Shown here: positions 44,067 to 53,536 of the stretch, piece by piece | Layout of the letters: every line of letters begins with the position of its first letter | Numbering within the stretch: position 1 is the stretch's first letter | Assembly: GCA_965249895.1 (NCBI GenBank) | Contig: CBDFNC010000004.1 | Location: 1,054,001 to 1,118,000, forward strand | Reading direction: 5' to 3' | DNA from: CBDFNC01 sp965249895 | Lineage (GTDB): Bacteria > Pseudomonadota > Gammaproteobacteria > Enterobacterales > CBDFNC01 | DNA length: 64,000 nucleotides | Position numbers and translations under genes: made by a program | Notes under the pieces: generated by a model | The model's database searches: none | What the model saw: only the letters and a program-made list of their open reading frames with translations | What the model was told of the DNA's origin: nothing

Positions 44067-45011
44067 CTAATCTTTATAAAGGGAAAATTGAGCCTGACAG
44101 TGATCCAGCTGCTGTTTCGTCAGCATAAATACACCGTGTCCGCCGTGTTCAAATTCAATCCAGGTAAAAGGTACGTCTGGATAAGCCTGCTCCAAATGAA
44201 TTTGGCTGTTACCGACTTCCACCACCAGAATACCCTGCTCATTAAGCATCTCGGCACCGTTAGCCAGGATCCGGCGTACCAAATCCAAGCCGTCACCGCC
44301 CGCCGCCAAGCCAAGTTCTGGCTCATGATGGAACTCATCGGGTAGATTCGCCATATCTTCAGCATCTACATACGGCGGATTGGAAACAATAAGATCATAT
44401 CGTTCGTTTTTAATTTCATTAAACAGATCTGATTTTAGCGGAATGACCTGCTGCTCAAGGCCGTGATCCTGAATATTCATTTCCGCCACCTCAAGGGCAT
44501 CGTCGGAAATATCCACCGCGTCCACTTCAGCCTGTTCAAAGGCATAGGCACAGGCGATAGCAATACAGGCACTGCCTGTACACAGGTCGAGCACGCGGCT
44601 TGGACTCTTGGTCAACCAGGGGGTAAACCCTGCATGGATAAGCTCGGCAAATGGTGACCTGGGCACCAATACTCGTTCATCCACATAAAATTCGAGACCC
44701 GCAAACCAGGCCTTATTAATTAAATAGGGAACCGGTGTTTTATCCGTTACCCGGCGTACCACCAATTCCGCTACTTTCTGACGCTCACTTTGGGTCAGAC
44801 GAGCATGACGAATTTCGGGATCTGCATCTAAAGGTAAATACAGTGACGGCAGCACCAGATGTACCGCTTCATCCCAGGCATTATCAGTGCCATGGCCAAA
44901 AAACAGGTTGGCTTCATTAAAGCGACTCATGGCCCAGCGGATCATGTCTTGAACCGTGCTAAGATCATTTACAGCTTCGTCGACAAAATTCTTGTCCAAA
45001 TTGCTCTCCAA
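44067..45011 (-). CDS. prmB: 50S ribosomal protein L3 glutamine methyltransferase PrmB
   Basis: PrmB methylates Gln150 of ribosomal protein uL3. The 314-residue protein has the SAM-binding VLDLCTGSACIAIACAYAF, the catalytic NPPY motif (IVSNPPYVDAEDM) and the YLINKAWFAGLEFYVDERVL segment of the HemK/PrmB family. It is divergent from smrB with a short intergenic gap, and likely co-transcribed with aroC. Confidence 0.95.
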   Translation of the reverse strand: MESNLDKNFVDEAVNDLSTVQDMIRWAMSRFNEANLFFGHGTDNAWDEAVHLVLPSLYLPLDADPEIRHARLTQSERQKVAELVVRRVTDKTPVPYLINKAWFAGLEFYVDERVLVPRSPFAELIHAGFTPWLTKSPSRVLDLCTGSACIAIACAYAFEQAEVDAVDISDDALEVAEMNIQDHGLEQQVIPLKSDLFNEIKNERYDLIVSNPPYVDAEDMANLPDEFHHEPELGLAAGGDGLDLVRRILANGAEMLNEQGILVVEVGNSQIHLEQAYPDVPFTWIEFEHGGHGVFMLTKQQLDHCQAQFSLYKD

Positions 45012-45057
45012 CTCGAGTAAAATCCTGCGCTAATTGAGATTTGAGGTCTGCAGGCGG

Positions 45058-45597
45058 ATGAAAGATAAAGATAACACAAATGGTGATGATGTTTCCCTGT
45101 TCAGGGAGGCTTTCTCAGACGTCCGCCAAATAAAGCAGGATACCTTAAGGCCTGATAAACCTAGGATCAAGGAAAAAATCCGCCGTAAAGAGGAAAACAC
45201 CAGAGCGTTGGAAACAGACCATTTCTCCGATGAATTCGAGCCCCATCTGGAACAAGACGGCCCCACCAGATATGTGCGCAGTGATGCTGCTAAATACGAG
45301 TTAAAAAAACTGAGAAGGGGCGACTACGCACCGGAAATATTCCTCGACTTACACGGTTTAACCCAGCAAGAGGCAAAAAAGGAACTAGGCGGATTACTCG
45401 CCCTGTGTAAAAAAGAACACCTGCGCTGTTGCTGCGTGATGCATGGTTTGGGTAAACACATCCTCAAGCGCAAAGCCCCGCTCTGGCTTGCCCAGCACCC
45501 TGACGTGGTGGCATTTCATCAGGCGCCGCTGGAATATGGCGGGAACGGCGCTCTGTTGGTATTAATAGAGCTCGAAGACTGGCAAATAAAACGCTAG
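45058..45597 (+). CDS. smrB: Smr-domain ribosome-rescue endonuclease SmrB
   Basis: SmrB cleaves mRNA between collided ribosomes. The 179-residue protein matches E. coli SmrB/YfcN: RQIKQDTLRP, HFSDEFEPHL, KKLRRGDYAPEIFLDLHGLT (DLHG motif) and VMHGLGKHILKRKAPLWLAQ (GxGKH). A TTG at 45034 is in frame, but the ATG at 45058 fits better. The last about 130 bp are duplicated right after the stop (separate entry). Confidence 0.95.
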   Translation: MKDKDNTNGDDVSLFREAFSDVRQIKQDTLRPDKPRIKEKIRRKEENTRALETDHFSDEFEPHLEQDGPTRYVRSDAAKYELKKLRRGDYAPEIFLDLHGLTQQEAKKELGGLLALCKKEHLRCCCVMHGLGKHILKRKAPLWLAQHPDVVAFHQAPLEYGGNGALLVLIELEDWQIKR

Positions 45598-45626
45598 GCC
45601 CTACAGCCTGACTACTCTGCCGTTGT

Positions 45627-45756
45627 AAGCGCAAAACGCCACTCTGGCTTGCCCAGCACATAATATAATGGCATTTCATCAGGCGCCGCTGGAATATGGC
45701 GGGAACGGCGCTCTGTTGGTGTTGATAGAACTGGAAGACTGGCAAATAAGACGTTA
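45627..45756 (+). repeat. Tandem copy of the smrB 3' end with an intact micro-ORF
   Basis: This copy repeats smrB 45467-45597 about 160 bp downstream. Where smrB has GTGGTGGCATTTCATC, the copy has ATAATGGCATTTCATC, creating an ATG; from there 29 codons (MAFHQAPLEYGGNGALLV...) run to a TAA at 45754-45756. Within those codons the differences are nearly all third-position (GTA/GTG, TTA/TTG, GAG/GAA, CTC/CTG, CGC/CGT), with one Lys-to-Arg change and TAG/TAA stops. Upstream of the ATG the copy has drifted more. Confidence 0.85.
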
Positions 45757-46110
45757 AGCGGCGCGGCGGGTCATTAATTGTTTCGCTTTGATGCGTTGGT
45801 TGATTAGCGAAACGATCTGATGCTGGAATAACGCCAACCCCTGAGGGCGGACCACCCTGCCGTTTTCAAAGGTAAACTTCCCTACCCCTTGGATGGCCAA
45901 CTCACCTTTAAAATATGCCATAACATATTTGGCAATCTTTTCCAGGTTACAACGCTTAAATTCTCTCATCCTGAAAACCCCAACAAGTTTAACTGGGCGC
46001 AGAGTGTAGAGGTTAACTAGTGTCTGAACGAAAACTCCTAGAGCTAGAGTGCGCAAGGCTTTCAGGCAGAATTCGGAATCGAAGTTTTTAAGTTTTGGGT
46101 GATATTTCAT
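45754..46110 (-). CDS. Hypothetical protein, convergent with the smrB copy
   Basis: This basic protein of 118 residues (MKYHPKLKNFDSEFCLKALR at the start, AIQGVGKFTFENGRVVRPQG in the middle, KQLMTRRAA at the end) is unknown to me. The ATG at 46110 has GGGG 7 bases upstream; a TTG start at 46122 is possible. Its TAA occupies the same three bases as the TAA of the smrB copy on the other strand. One weakly hydrophobic stretch (LRTLALGVFVQTLVNLY) may be a helix. Protein-like composition supports it being real. Confidence 0.5.
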   Translation of the reverse strand: MKYHPKLKNFDSEFCLKALRTLALGVFVQTLVNLYTLRPVKLVGVFRMREFKRCNLEKIAKYVMAYFKGELAIQGVGKFTFENGRVVRPQGLALFQHQIVSLINQRIKAKQLMTRRAA

Positions 46111-46326
46111 AAATAGCCCCAATTTTTAGGTGTTTTCTGTATTAGCATCTAAATCTTCGTTTTTAAAACCCTTCTACAGCCCTTATGAATAAAGGGTTGT
46201 AGGGTTTTCGGTCAGGTACTAACTATGACAAATTTAATAACAAAGATAATTTTAGTGCGTTTATTTTAACTCCCCTTCGACGCTCCTCCTCAAGTGCCAG
46301 TGCTAAATAACCCGCTCACCAGTAAC

Positions 46327-46350
46327 AAAAAACCGCCCGAAGGCGGTTTT
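46327..46350 (-). terminator. Intrinsic terminator after icd
   Basis: AAAACCGCC / GGCGGTTTT with a CGAA loop follows the icd stop by about 30 bp on the minus strand, where its T run would be the AAAA on the plus strand. Confidence 0.85.
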
Positions 46351-46379
46351 AGTATACTTTCACAACTTACGAGCAGCTA

Positions 46380-48638
46380 TTACGCTTTCTCAAGCTCTTT
46401 CGCTGCTACAGAAACAGACTCCAGGATACCGTTCAACGTAGTGCTTGGGCACATAGCTGCGGCAGCCTTTTCTGGATTTGGCTGGTAGTAACCGCCTAAA
46501 TCAAGCTCAGTGCCTTGAACTGTATTCAGCTCTTCGACAATCTTAGCTTCGTTGTCGGTCAGCTCTTTTGCTGCCTTAGTAAATTTCGCCTGTAGCTCCT
46601 GATCCGTCGTTTGCTCTGCTACTGCCTGCGCCCAGTACATCGCAAGATAGAAGTGACTACCACGGTTATCTAGCTGACCCACTTTACGCAGCGGAGACTT
46701 GCCGTTATCCAGGATCTTACCAATAGCCAAGTTTAGCGCTTCAGCCAGCACCAGTGCCTTACTGTTGTCTGTTTTCTGACCCAGGTCTTCCAGAGAAACG
46801 CCTATTGCCAGGAACTCACCGAGAGAATCCCAACGCAGGTGATTTTCCTGGACAAACTGTTGAACGTGCTTAGGCGCTGAACCGCCCGCGCCCGTTTCAA
46901 ACAGACCACCGCCCGCCAGAAGCGGTACGATGGACAACATCTTAGCACTCGTACCCAATTCAAGGATTGGGAACAAATCAGTCAGGTAGTCACGCAATAC
47001 GTTACCGGTTACAGAAATCGTATCCTGACCGGCCTTAACGCGCTCCAGGGTGTAGCGAATCGCATCAGCTGGGGCCAACACTTTGATTTCCAAGCCAGCT
47101 GTATCGTGATCCTGCAGGTAAGTGTTTACCTTAGTTACCAGGTTAGCGTCGTGAGCACGGTTTTCATCCAACCAGAAGATAGCTGGTGCACCCGTTGCTT
47201 TCGCACGGTTAACCGCTAGTTTTACCCAGTCTTCGATTGGTGCGTCTTTCGCCTGACACATTCTCCAGATATCACCTTCTTGCACCGCGTGCTCAAGTAA
47301 CGTGTCGCCGGCCTGGTTAACCACACGAACGCTACCTTCAGCAGGGATCTGGAAAGTCTTATCATGTGAACCATATTCTTCCGCTTTTTGTGCCATCAGG
47401 CCAACGTTAGCTACGTTACCCATAGTGGCTACATCAAACGCGCCGTGTTCCTGGCAAAACTGGATGGTTTCCTGGTAAATACCCGCATAACAACGATCAG
47501 GGATCATGGCTTTCATATCACCTAGCTTGCCGTCAGGGCCCCACATTTGACCTGAAGAGCGGATCGCCGCAGGCATAGATGCATCGATAATCACGTCACT
47601 TGGCACGTGCAGGTTGGTGATGCCGCGGTCAGAGTCGACCATCGCCATCTCAGGACGAGTTGCATACACCGCCTGAATGTCTGCTTCGACTTCTGCTTTC
47701 TGCGCTTCTGGCAGAGTGGCGATTTTCGCGTAAACATCACCCAGACCGTTGTCAGCATTAACACCCAGCTCTTCGAATAGGGCCGCATGTTTTTCGAATA
47801 CATCTTTAAAATATACGGTCACAGCGTGGCCAAACATGATTGGGTCAGAAACCTTCATCATGGTCGCTTTCAGATGCAGAGACAGTAATACACCACTCTC
47901 TTTTGCATCTTGAGTTTCTTTTTCAAAGAACTCACGCAACGCCGCGCGGCTCATTACCGCAGCATCAATCACTTCACCCGCAAGCAGAGGAGTTGATGCT
48001 TTAAGGGTGGATACGCTACCGTCTTTGGCAACCAGTTCAATTTTCACATCATCCGCTTGCTCGACAATGACAGACTGTTCGCTTGAGAAGAAGTCTCCAT
48101 CAGTCATGTGTGCGACGTGGGATTTGGAATCTTTGCTCCAGGCACCCATGGAGTGTGGATTTTTCTGAGCATAGGCTTTTACTGGTCCCGCTACGCGACG
48201 GTCTGAGTTACCTTCACGTAATACCGGGTTTACCGCACTACCCAATATCTTGGCATAACGAGCCTGAATGACGCTTTCTGCGTCATCTTTTGGTTCTGCA
48301 GGGTAGTTTGGAATATCGTAACCATGCTCTTGCAATTCAGTAATAGCGGCAACCAACTGAGGAATAGAAGCACTTACATTAGGTAGCTTAATAATGTTGG
48401 CTTCTGGGGTCTTCGCTAGTTCACCTAACTCACTTAACGCGTCAGCTTGCTGTTGAGTGTCCGTCAGGTTTTCTGGGAAGTTTGAGATAATACGACCGGC
48501 AAGGGAAATATCTTTGGTGGTAACGTCAATTTTAGCAGCATCAGTAAATGCCTTAACGATCGGAAGCAAAGAAAAAGTAGCTAGTGCTGGTGCTTCGTCG
48601 GTAATGGTATAAATTATTTTCGAAGTTGGTTTGGTCAT
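46380..48638 (-). CDS. icd: Monomeric NADP-dependent isocitrate dehydrogenase
   Basis: This 752-residue protein is the monomeric (type II) IDH, unrelated in size to the 416-residue dimeric enzyme, and catalyses isocitrate to 2-oxoglutarate in the TCA cycle. Family segments include KLPNVSASIPQLVAAITELQ, LREGNSDRRVAGPVKAYAQ, HMTDGDFFSSEQSV, ARPEMAMVDSDRGITNLH-like MAMVDSDRGITNLHVPSDVI, and NRGSHFYLAMYWAQAVAEQT. Such enzymes are common in marine gammaproteobacteria and some are cold-adapted. It is monocistronic. Confidence 0.96.
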   Translation of the reverse strand: MTKPTSKIIYTITDEAPALATFSLLPIVKAFTDAAKIDVTTKDISLAGRIISNFPENLTDTQQQADALSELGELAKTPEANIIKLPNVSASIPQLVAAITELQEHGYDIPNYPAEPKDDAESVIQARYAKILGSAVNPVLREGNSDRRVAGPVKAYAQKNPHSMGAWSKDSKSHVAHMTDGDFFSSEQSVIVEQADDVKIELVAKDGSVSTLKASTPLLAGEVIDAAVMSRAALREFFEKETQDAKESGVLLSLHLKATMMKVSDPIMFGHAVTVYFKDVFEKHAALFEELGVNADNGLGDVYAKIATLPEAQKAEVEADIQAVYATRPEMAMVDSDRGITNLHVPSDVIIDASMPAAIRSSGQMWGPDGKLGDMKAMIPDRCYAGIYQETIQFCQEHGAFDVATMGNVANVGLMAQKAEEYGSHDKTFQIPAEGSVRVVNQAGDTLLEHAVQEGDIWRMCQAKDAPIEDWVKLAVNRAKATGAPAIFWLDENRAHDANLVTKVNTYLQDHDTAGLEIKVLAPADAIRYTLERVKAGQDTISVTGNVLRDYLTDLFPILELGTSAKMLSIVPLLAGGGLFETGAGGSAPKHVQQFVQENHLRWDSLGEFLAIGVSLEDLGQKTDNSKALVLAEALNLAIGKILDNGKSPLRKVGQLDNRGSHFYLAMYWAQAVAEQTTDQELQAKFTKAAKELTDNEAKIVEELNTVQGTELDLGGYYQPNPEKAAAAMCPSTTLNGILESVSVAAKELEKA

Positions 48639-49520
48639 GATGATCCTTAAATTTTTTTAGTCGAATACGTGAAGTCGCTAAAAACATTCCATGTGTGCCT
48701 TTATTAAACCTTATTACCATCAGCCTTCGCGCTAAGTAGCTTAGGGTTGAGTGACATTAGCCACCCGACTGATCTATAAGAAGTGTTTAATAAAACCACC
48801 CGATTCGACTAGTTACGTCGTTTACTACTCAAACGTTTGCGAAACAGACTCTGGCTGTTTCTTGGGTCGCACTCGGGCCGAAGGGACAGGTCACCGAGCC
48901 TTAAACTGAATATATATCCATGGATATTCAGTTTCTATTCACCAGAGTAAACAGATAACTATGGTAAACGTGTTGGATTTTAATGATTTTGGCGAAAAAA
49001 GAAAGTAAAAATACCGTTTACCTCTTGTAACCCTTTGTTTAATAGCAACCCACAGAAGAACAGGAACTCCGTGTCAATCAATAGGATTTACCCATTTATT
49101 TCAACATGATATAACTATGTTACCGCAAGGTTGCAATTGTAAATAAGGCCAGCGTAGTTGGTTTTAAACGATTCGCCAATCCACCTTCAATTATCGCCCA
49201 ATTTAGGGCCAAACGCAGGGCAAAAACGATACGTTCAGGCAAAAACTGGATAAACATATTATGCGGTAATTATGCACAATGAATTGTGCCCTATTACGAC
49301 ATACTGGGCTCACCCGACAGACCCGAACACCAATTAAAATACATTCGAGCGAAACCGCTAACTGGCGATGGTGGAATAAAACAAACACAGACGCTAAGTA
49401 ACTATTGGCATAAGGTGTCCTCATGGCCAATAAACACCAGCAATATGCCAGCCTCCCTAACACTTCTTACCTGGGTGCGCCCCTGTGTTGGCCTGATGAC
49501 GCCAACAAAAAAGGAGCAGT
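48639..49520. other. Long gene-free region upstream of icd
   Basis: About 880 bp without a convincing gene; the small ORFs have no recognisable motif. It must contain the icd promoter and leader. The only clear structure is a palindrome at 48903-48934: AAACTGAATAT / ATATTCAGTTT arms around ATATCCATGG, itself palindromic. This could be a regulatory site, a bidirectional terminator without T run, or an sRNA hairpin. Confidence 0.5.
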
Positions 49521-49915
49521 TTAATAAATAGCAATAAGAGGTGAGGAAAGTAGCAGAGAATATGGCTCCATTACCAATTTCAACGCGGTATCATCAAGTA
49601 CGGAATAACCCGTAGTTGCTAATGCAGCCAGCAGAGCCCATATGAAACCGGCCTGAAAGTATGCCCGCCATTGCCATTGCCGAAAACAAATCATAGGTAC
49701 CAGGACACAACCTAAAGTCACACATAACATCCCCAAGCAAGCAGTTGCATCTGCTGCCCCAATAGCGCGCTCTGGAAATCGGATAGACCACCCCCACATC
49801 AGCTTGTTGCTAGGCTTTCGCCAAGCTAGCCATATAAACCATCTGGAAAAAGCTGCTGACCAGCAATAACCCCCAAAATGAATCAGGCAGAGGAACGGTT
49901 AGTGATAAGACATAG
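49521..49915 (-). pseudogene. EamA/DMT-family transporter fragment
   Basis: Minus-strand codons give GLLLVSSFFQMVYMASLAKA, a stop, QQADVGVVYPISRA in one frame and FIWALLAALATTGYSVLDDT ALKLV in another. This is the pattern of a drug/metabolite transporter half (repeated membrane helices, YPISR loop). There is at least one nonsense codon and one frameshift, and its 5' side is cut by the IS1182-like element. Confidence 0.7.
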
Positions 49916-49919
49916 CTAG

Positions 49920-51597
49920 AGCACCATATAGTTTAAAAACTAAGCAGCTAAATTCATCGCTATGTGCAAGTTGGTTATCATCGCTGTCCGGCTTAAGTCA
50001 TATTCGTTCAGCCGTAACCCTTTATATCTTGCTCTTGGCCCCTTGCGGTTACAGATCGATGCCAGAGAATGCTCCACTTTGACTCGTTCTCTGGCATCAG
50101 CCCGCCCTTCTGCCGTTTCAGCATAGTATCGCAGCCTTTGCAGCATCGCTTCTTGTGGGTGTATCGACAGACTTCTACCCGTCTTTGACTCGGTACATTC
50201 GTTTTTCTTTGCACAGCCATCACATAGAGCACCTGGAAATTGAGCTCGGTTATCCTTTTTTCCACGGATAGCCGTCGTATGTCCTGCTGGGCAAGTTACC
50301 TGAGCTTGCTCAAGATCAATGGTAAATGCCTTCTTCCCATACTTTCCGTTGGTTGCCGGATTCCAGGGTTTGGCCACTACTGTCTTTCCCTGATCATATA
50401 ATTCGACGGTCCACTCTGCTGCCAGGTAACCACGGTCTATGCTCATCTCCTCTACCTGGCCATAGCGCTGGACTTTGGGTTTCAGTAACTCGCTGGCTTG
50501 ATGTTCTGGCTCATTAGCTGGCCACACGCAAGTCGCTAATACCACCTTCCAGTCCAATTCAATGGCAATATGTTGCTTGAAGCCATTGATGGTGCGGGCG
50601 CTCGATTTTTGTCCATGCCGCATGTCGCCATCCTGGATAGAAATCTGCCGATCGGGCGCTACGCCCTTTCTCACCCGGGAGCCGCCATCAGGATCTAGCT
50701 CGATATTTTGCTCCAATACCCTTTTCAGCAGTGCGAGTGATTCTTTCAGTGCCTTGTGTTCAGCCACCGCAGCTGGCTGGTTACCGATCCACTTGCGTAT
50801 GGCTTCCACATCTTTGAGTAGGGTATTGATGGCATTTCGCTTCTCTGCGGCATCTGACCAGTCTATGTCCAACGCGGCTTTGATACTGCTCTTGCCAATC
50901 AATTGAGTGCCTGCTTCCGTGATAATCTGCACTTCGCTGGTTTGCCTAACTTGTGCAGCACAGTCCACCAGTAGCTCCAGTGCATGACCGACCAAGTTAA
51001 AGGTGTCTTCCACTCGTCCAGCCCCTTGCAATGGGGCAGAATCCAGGGAAATCCTCAGCTTCTTGTGACAAAAACCGCCAAACTCTTTTGCGACGGCGAC
51101 GCTCTGCTCGAGCAAAGTGACATCCATATTGTGTTTCACCAAACGGTGGCGAAAATCACACAAAGTGCCTTGAGAAAAAGGTGTACTTTCTTCTCCTAAA
51201 CAGTTGAGCACCATTTGCCAACGTTTATCAAACATGGCTTCCAGCGCCGCCCCTGCATCAGATTTCTGCTCATATGCCTGTAACAGGGTAGCCATGGCCA
51301 GCTGCGCTGTGGGCACGGGTGGTTTTCCCCGGGGGTGATCGGCATACATGGCCATTAACTGCTGATTAATCTTGTCATCAAAAATCCGATGCCGGTGATG
51401 ACGTAAAAATACAAATAACTTCCCATGACTCTTCAATCGCTTACAGATGAGTTCTTCTTGTTTCGTCAGTGCAATAGGGCACTCCCAATAACGCGAGTCT
51501 GACATAATCAATTCCAGTGAATAATTAACAATGCGATGTATTTGATCATGTATTTACACTCATGTCGATCTGGTTATTTTTTAAGCTGATCGGTGCT
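49920..51597 (-). mobile_element. IS1182-family insertion sequence
   Basis: The ends AGCACCATATAGTTTAAAAA (left) and, inverted, AGCACCGATCAGCTTAAAAA (right) are clear terminal repeats. CTAG flanks both sides (49916-49919 and 51598-51601). It holds one intact transposase gene and spans 1,678 bp. It interrupts the EamA fragment. Confidence 0.88.
49940..51511 (-). CDS. IS1182-family transposase
   Basis: This 523-residue DDE transposase opens with a DUF772-type region (FDDKINQQLMAMYADHPRGK-PPVP, then QLAMATLLQAYEQKSDAGAA), then the first catalytic Asp in LRISLDSAPLQGAGRVEDTF. Further on are MSIDRGYLAAEW, the Cys-containing CPAGHTTAIRGKK and FPGALCDGCAKKNEC, and RERVKVEHSLASICNRKGPR with the catalytic Glu. 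No frameshift is seen. Confidence 0.9.
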   Translation of the reverse strand: MIMSDSRYWECPIALTKQEELICKRLKSHGKLFVFLRHHRHRIFDDKINQQLMAMYADHPRGKPPVPTAQLAMATLLQAYEQKSDAGAALEAMFDKRWQMVLNCLGEESTPFSQGTLCDFRHRLVKHNMDVTLLEQSVAVAKEFGGFCHKKLRISLDSAPLQGAGRVEDTFNLVGHALELLVDCAAQVRQTSEVQIITEAGTQLIGKSSIKAALDIDWSDAAEKRNAINTLLKDVEAIRKWIGNQPAAVAEHKALKESLALLKRVLEQNIELDPDGGSRVRKGVAPDRQISIQDGDMRHGQKSSARTINGFKQHIAIELDWKVVLATCVWPANEPEHQASELLKPKVQRYGQVEEMSIDRGYLAAEWTVELYDQGKTVVAKPWNPATNGKYGKKAFTIDLEQAQVTCPAGHTTAIRGKKDNRAQFPGALCDGCAKKNECTESKTGRSLSIHPQEAMLQRLRYYAETAEGRADARERVKVEHSLASICNRKGPRARYKGLRLNEYDLSRTAMITNLHIAMNLAA

Positions 51598-51601
51598 CTA
51601 G

Positions 51602-51849
51602 TGCCCGTCCTGAAACACACGCATTCGTTCTTCAGTCATATTCTTAGCATCCAAACTTGTCGTTTTACGAAAGCTTAAAGTTAGTCACCACTATCATAGC
51701 ACCCTCTGTCATTGTCAGCTTGCATGGCAATCTAGTGACTTTTAGCGTGCTCCGTGATCGCGGTTAAGCCACTGGACCGAGTGTCGGGCCATCTAGATGT
51801 CGTACCACCGTGTACGCGAGAATGACAAGATAGCGTTTCAGGAAGGGCA
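51602..51849. mobile_element. 248-bp MITE flanked by CTAG
   Basis: The ends TGCCCGTCCTGAAACACACG and, inverted, TGCCCTTCCTGAAACGCTAT are terminal repeats related to those of the adjacent ISNCY-like element (TGTCCGTCCTGAAACGTGG). CTAG lies at 51598-51601 and 51850-51853. There is no coding content, so this is a likely non-autonomous derivative mobilised by that element's transposase. Confidence 0.8.
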
Positions 51850-51857
51850 CTAGCTAG

Positions 51858-53528
51858 TGTCCGTCCTGAAACGTGGATTTTGGGCGCCTAACGGCAACTC
51901 GCGCATCATCAACCTGTTCTGTTTTTGTCTAAGGTACGCGCGCGCAGCGCGCGATCGCGATAAAAAACCATGTTGTCTATTTAATAACCAATGTTTGGAC
52001 GCGTCTAATCCTCAGGTTTTCCCTGATCCGTTAGCTTGAGTGGGGTGAACTGGTTAGGTGCTGGTTTCTATCCTGGCCAGCACCATTAGGTTATAGGCGA
52101 CGGTCGAGGACCAGACATAAGACTTGAACCTATCTTCGCCTTTCCACAGACAGCGGGACAGGCCGTAACGACGTTTTAAGCAGGAGATATTGCCTTCTAT
52201 TCCGGCCCGGAAGTCACACAGCTTTTTGTAAACCCAGCTGCTCTTTGCCATCTCTTCTATTTTCAAGCCGCATTTCTTTTGAAATGCCACATCTTTAACT
52301 CCCTTTTCTTTGGCTTGGGTTAGGTTGTCCCGGCAGGCATAGCCGCCATCAGCGGCTACCTGCCGGGGGACCCGGCCATAAATATCTTTTTGCCGTTCAA
52401 TCATCGGGCACAGGCGCGCAGTATCTGCCGGGTTGCCTTCCTCCACATACACATCCAGCACCAGGCCGCTTTTGCCTGTGGTGATGTTTAACTTATGACC
52501 GTACTGGATGTCTCTGGCCCCTTTGATAATGATATCTGTGTGCGTCTCAAAAATGCTGAACACCTTCTCCTGGTGCGGCACTTTTTCACCCTTGAGCACC
52601 CGGCGCTCAGTCTGGCTTATCACTTTTTCGGTCAGCGCCATTATCTGCTGTGCCTCTTGCTCTATGACAGGAAAGAAAAGCAGTTTCTGTACCGGACCTG
52701 GCTCTGAGAGAGCCTGCTGTAAATAGCCTTGGGTTTGCTTGGTGAGCTTCAGTAACTCCTTATAATGCTTGGTTTTATTCGCGCCTCTGGCAAATTCTAT
52801 CTTGTACATTTTCCGTTTGGCCGCCCTTTTGTGATTACAAAAGGACAAGCAGCCCGGTGCCACCGCCTCTTTCAGCTGGGTGAGCAGGCGCACCATTACC
52901 CGCACACAATCCCACAGCAAGGAACTATCCGTTGGTGCATGAATATGGGTTTCGGTCACCGTGCTGTCAATCCTGACGGTACGGCCTTTCTCAATGCCTT
53001 GCTGGGCGGCATCAGCTAACAGCAAGCGGTTGATAGCTTCCCAGGTCTGGGCGTCAAGTCGGCCGATACAGGCCTGTAAACTGGATTTGGATGGATCACT
53101 TTCAATCCGGGCAAAGCTGCGGTAGCTGAGCGAATCCATCAGATAGAAACTGAGCTCATCGTAGCTCAGACTCATCGATTGCTTAAGCAAGGTAGCGCGA
53201 ACGATGGAATCAACACTCAAGCCATTTCGCCCGGTGGCCTGAGTGCTCGGGTCAATTAAGTCCTTGGCGGCCAAGTCGAGTATGCCCGGGCAGGCATCCA
53301 ACATGGAAGATATCGCTTTAAGTTGCTGTCCCATCTCGTGCTTACAGTAATATTCGAATATACTGATTTGCGGTATGTATTTTTCGCGCATGCCAACCTC
53401 CGGTGTTTTTGTTTTTACTTTATAATCAACTGTTTAGCGATATTGATTATACCAAACTCACCGGGGTTCTCACTTTTTTTTTCTGATTTTTTATTTAAAT
53501 TCAATCAGTTATCGTTTCAGGATGAACA
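51858..53528 (-). mobile_element. ISNCY-like insertion sequence
   Basis: The ends TGTCCGTCCTGAAACGTGGA and, inverted, TGTTCATCCTGAAACGATAA are terminal repeats. The flanks are CTAGCTAG on both sides (51850-51857 and 53529-53536), so the target duplication is 4 or 8 bp. It contains one intact transposase. It abuts the MITE with only CTAG between. Confidence 0.85.
52054..53391 (-). CDS. ISNCY-like transposase
   Basis: This 445-residue transposase has an N-terminal DUF772-like part (RNGLSVDSIVRATLLKQSMS, LSYDELSFYLMDSLSYRSFA), the first catalytic Asp in TVRIDSTVTETHIHAPTDSS, a second in VAADGGYACRDNL, and the Glu in DFRAGIEGNISCLKRRYGLS. The arrangement matches transposases annotated ISNCY in related genera. 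Start at the ATG 53391. Intact. Confidence 0.85.
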   Translation of the reverse strand: MREKYIPQISIFEYYCKHEMGQQLKAISSMLDACPGILDLAAKDLIDPSTQATGRNGLSVDSIVRATLLKQSMSLSYDELSFYLMDSLSYRSFARIESDPSKSSLQACIGRLDAQTWEAINRLLLADAAQQGIEKGRTVRIDSTVTETHIHAPTDSSLLWDCVRVMVRLLTQLKEAVAPGCLSFCNHKRAAKRKMYKIEFARGANKTKHYKELLKLTKQTQGYLQQALSEPGPVQKLLFFPVIEQEAQQIMALTEKVISQTERRVLKGEKVPHQEKVFSIFETHTDIIIKGARDIQYGHKLNITTGKSGLVLDVYVEEGNPADTARLCPMIERQKDIYGRVPRQVAADGGYACRDNLTQAKEKGVKDVAFQKKCGLKIEEMAKSSWVYKKLCDFRAGIEGNISCLKRRYGLSRCLWKGEDRFKSYVWSSTVAYNLMVLARIETST

Positions 53529-53536
53529 CTAGCTAG

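Noticed and set aside
49203..49531. Overlapping short ORFs upstream of the EamA fragment
   Set aside because: Neither strand shows a plausible protein and both lack ribosome sites.
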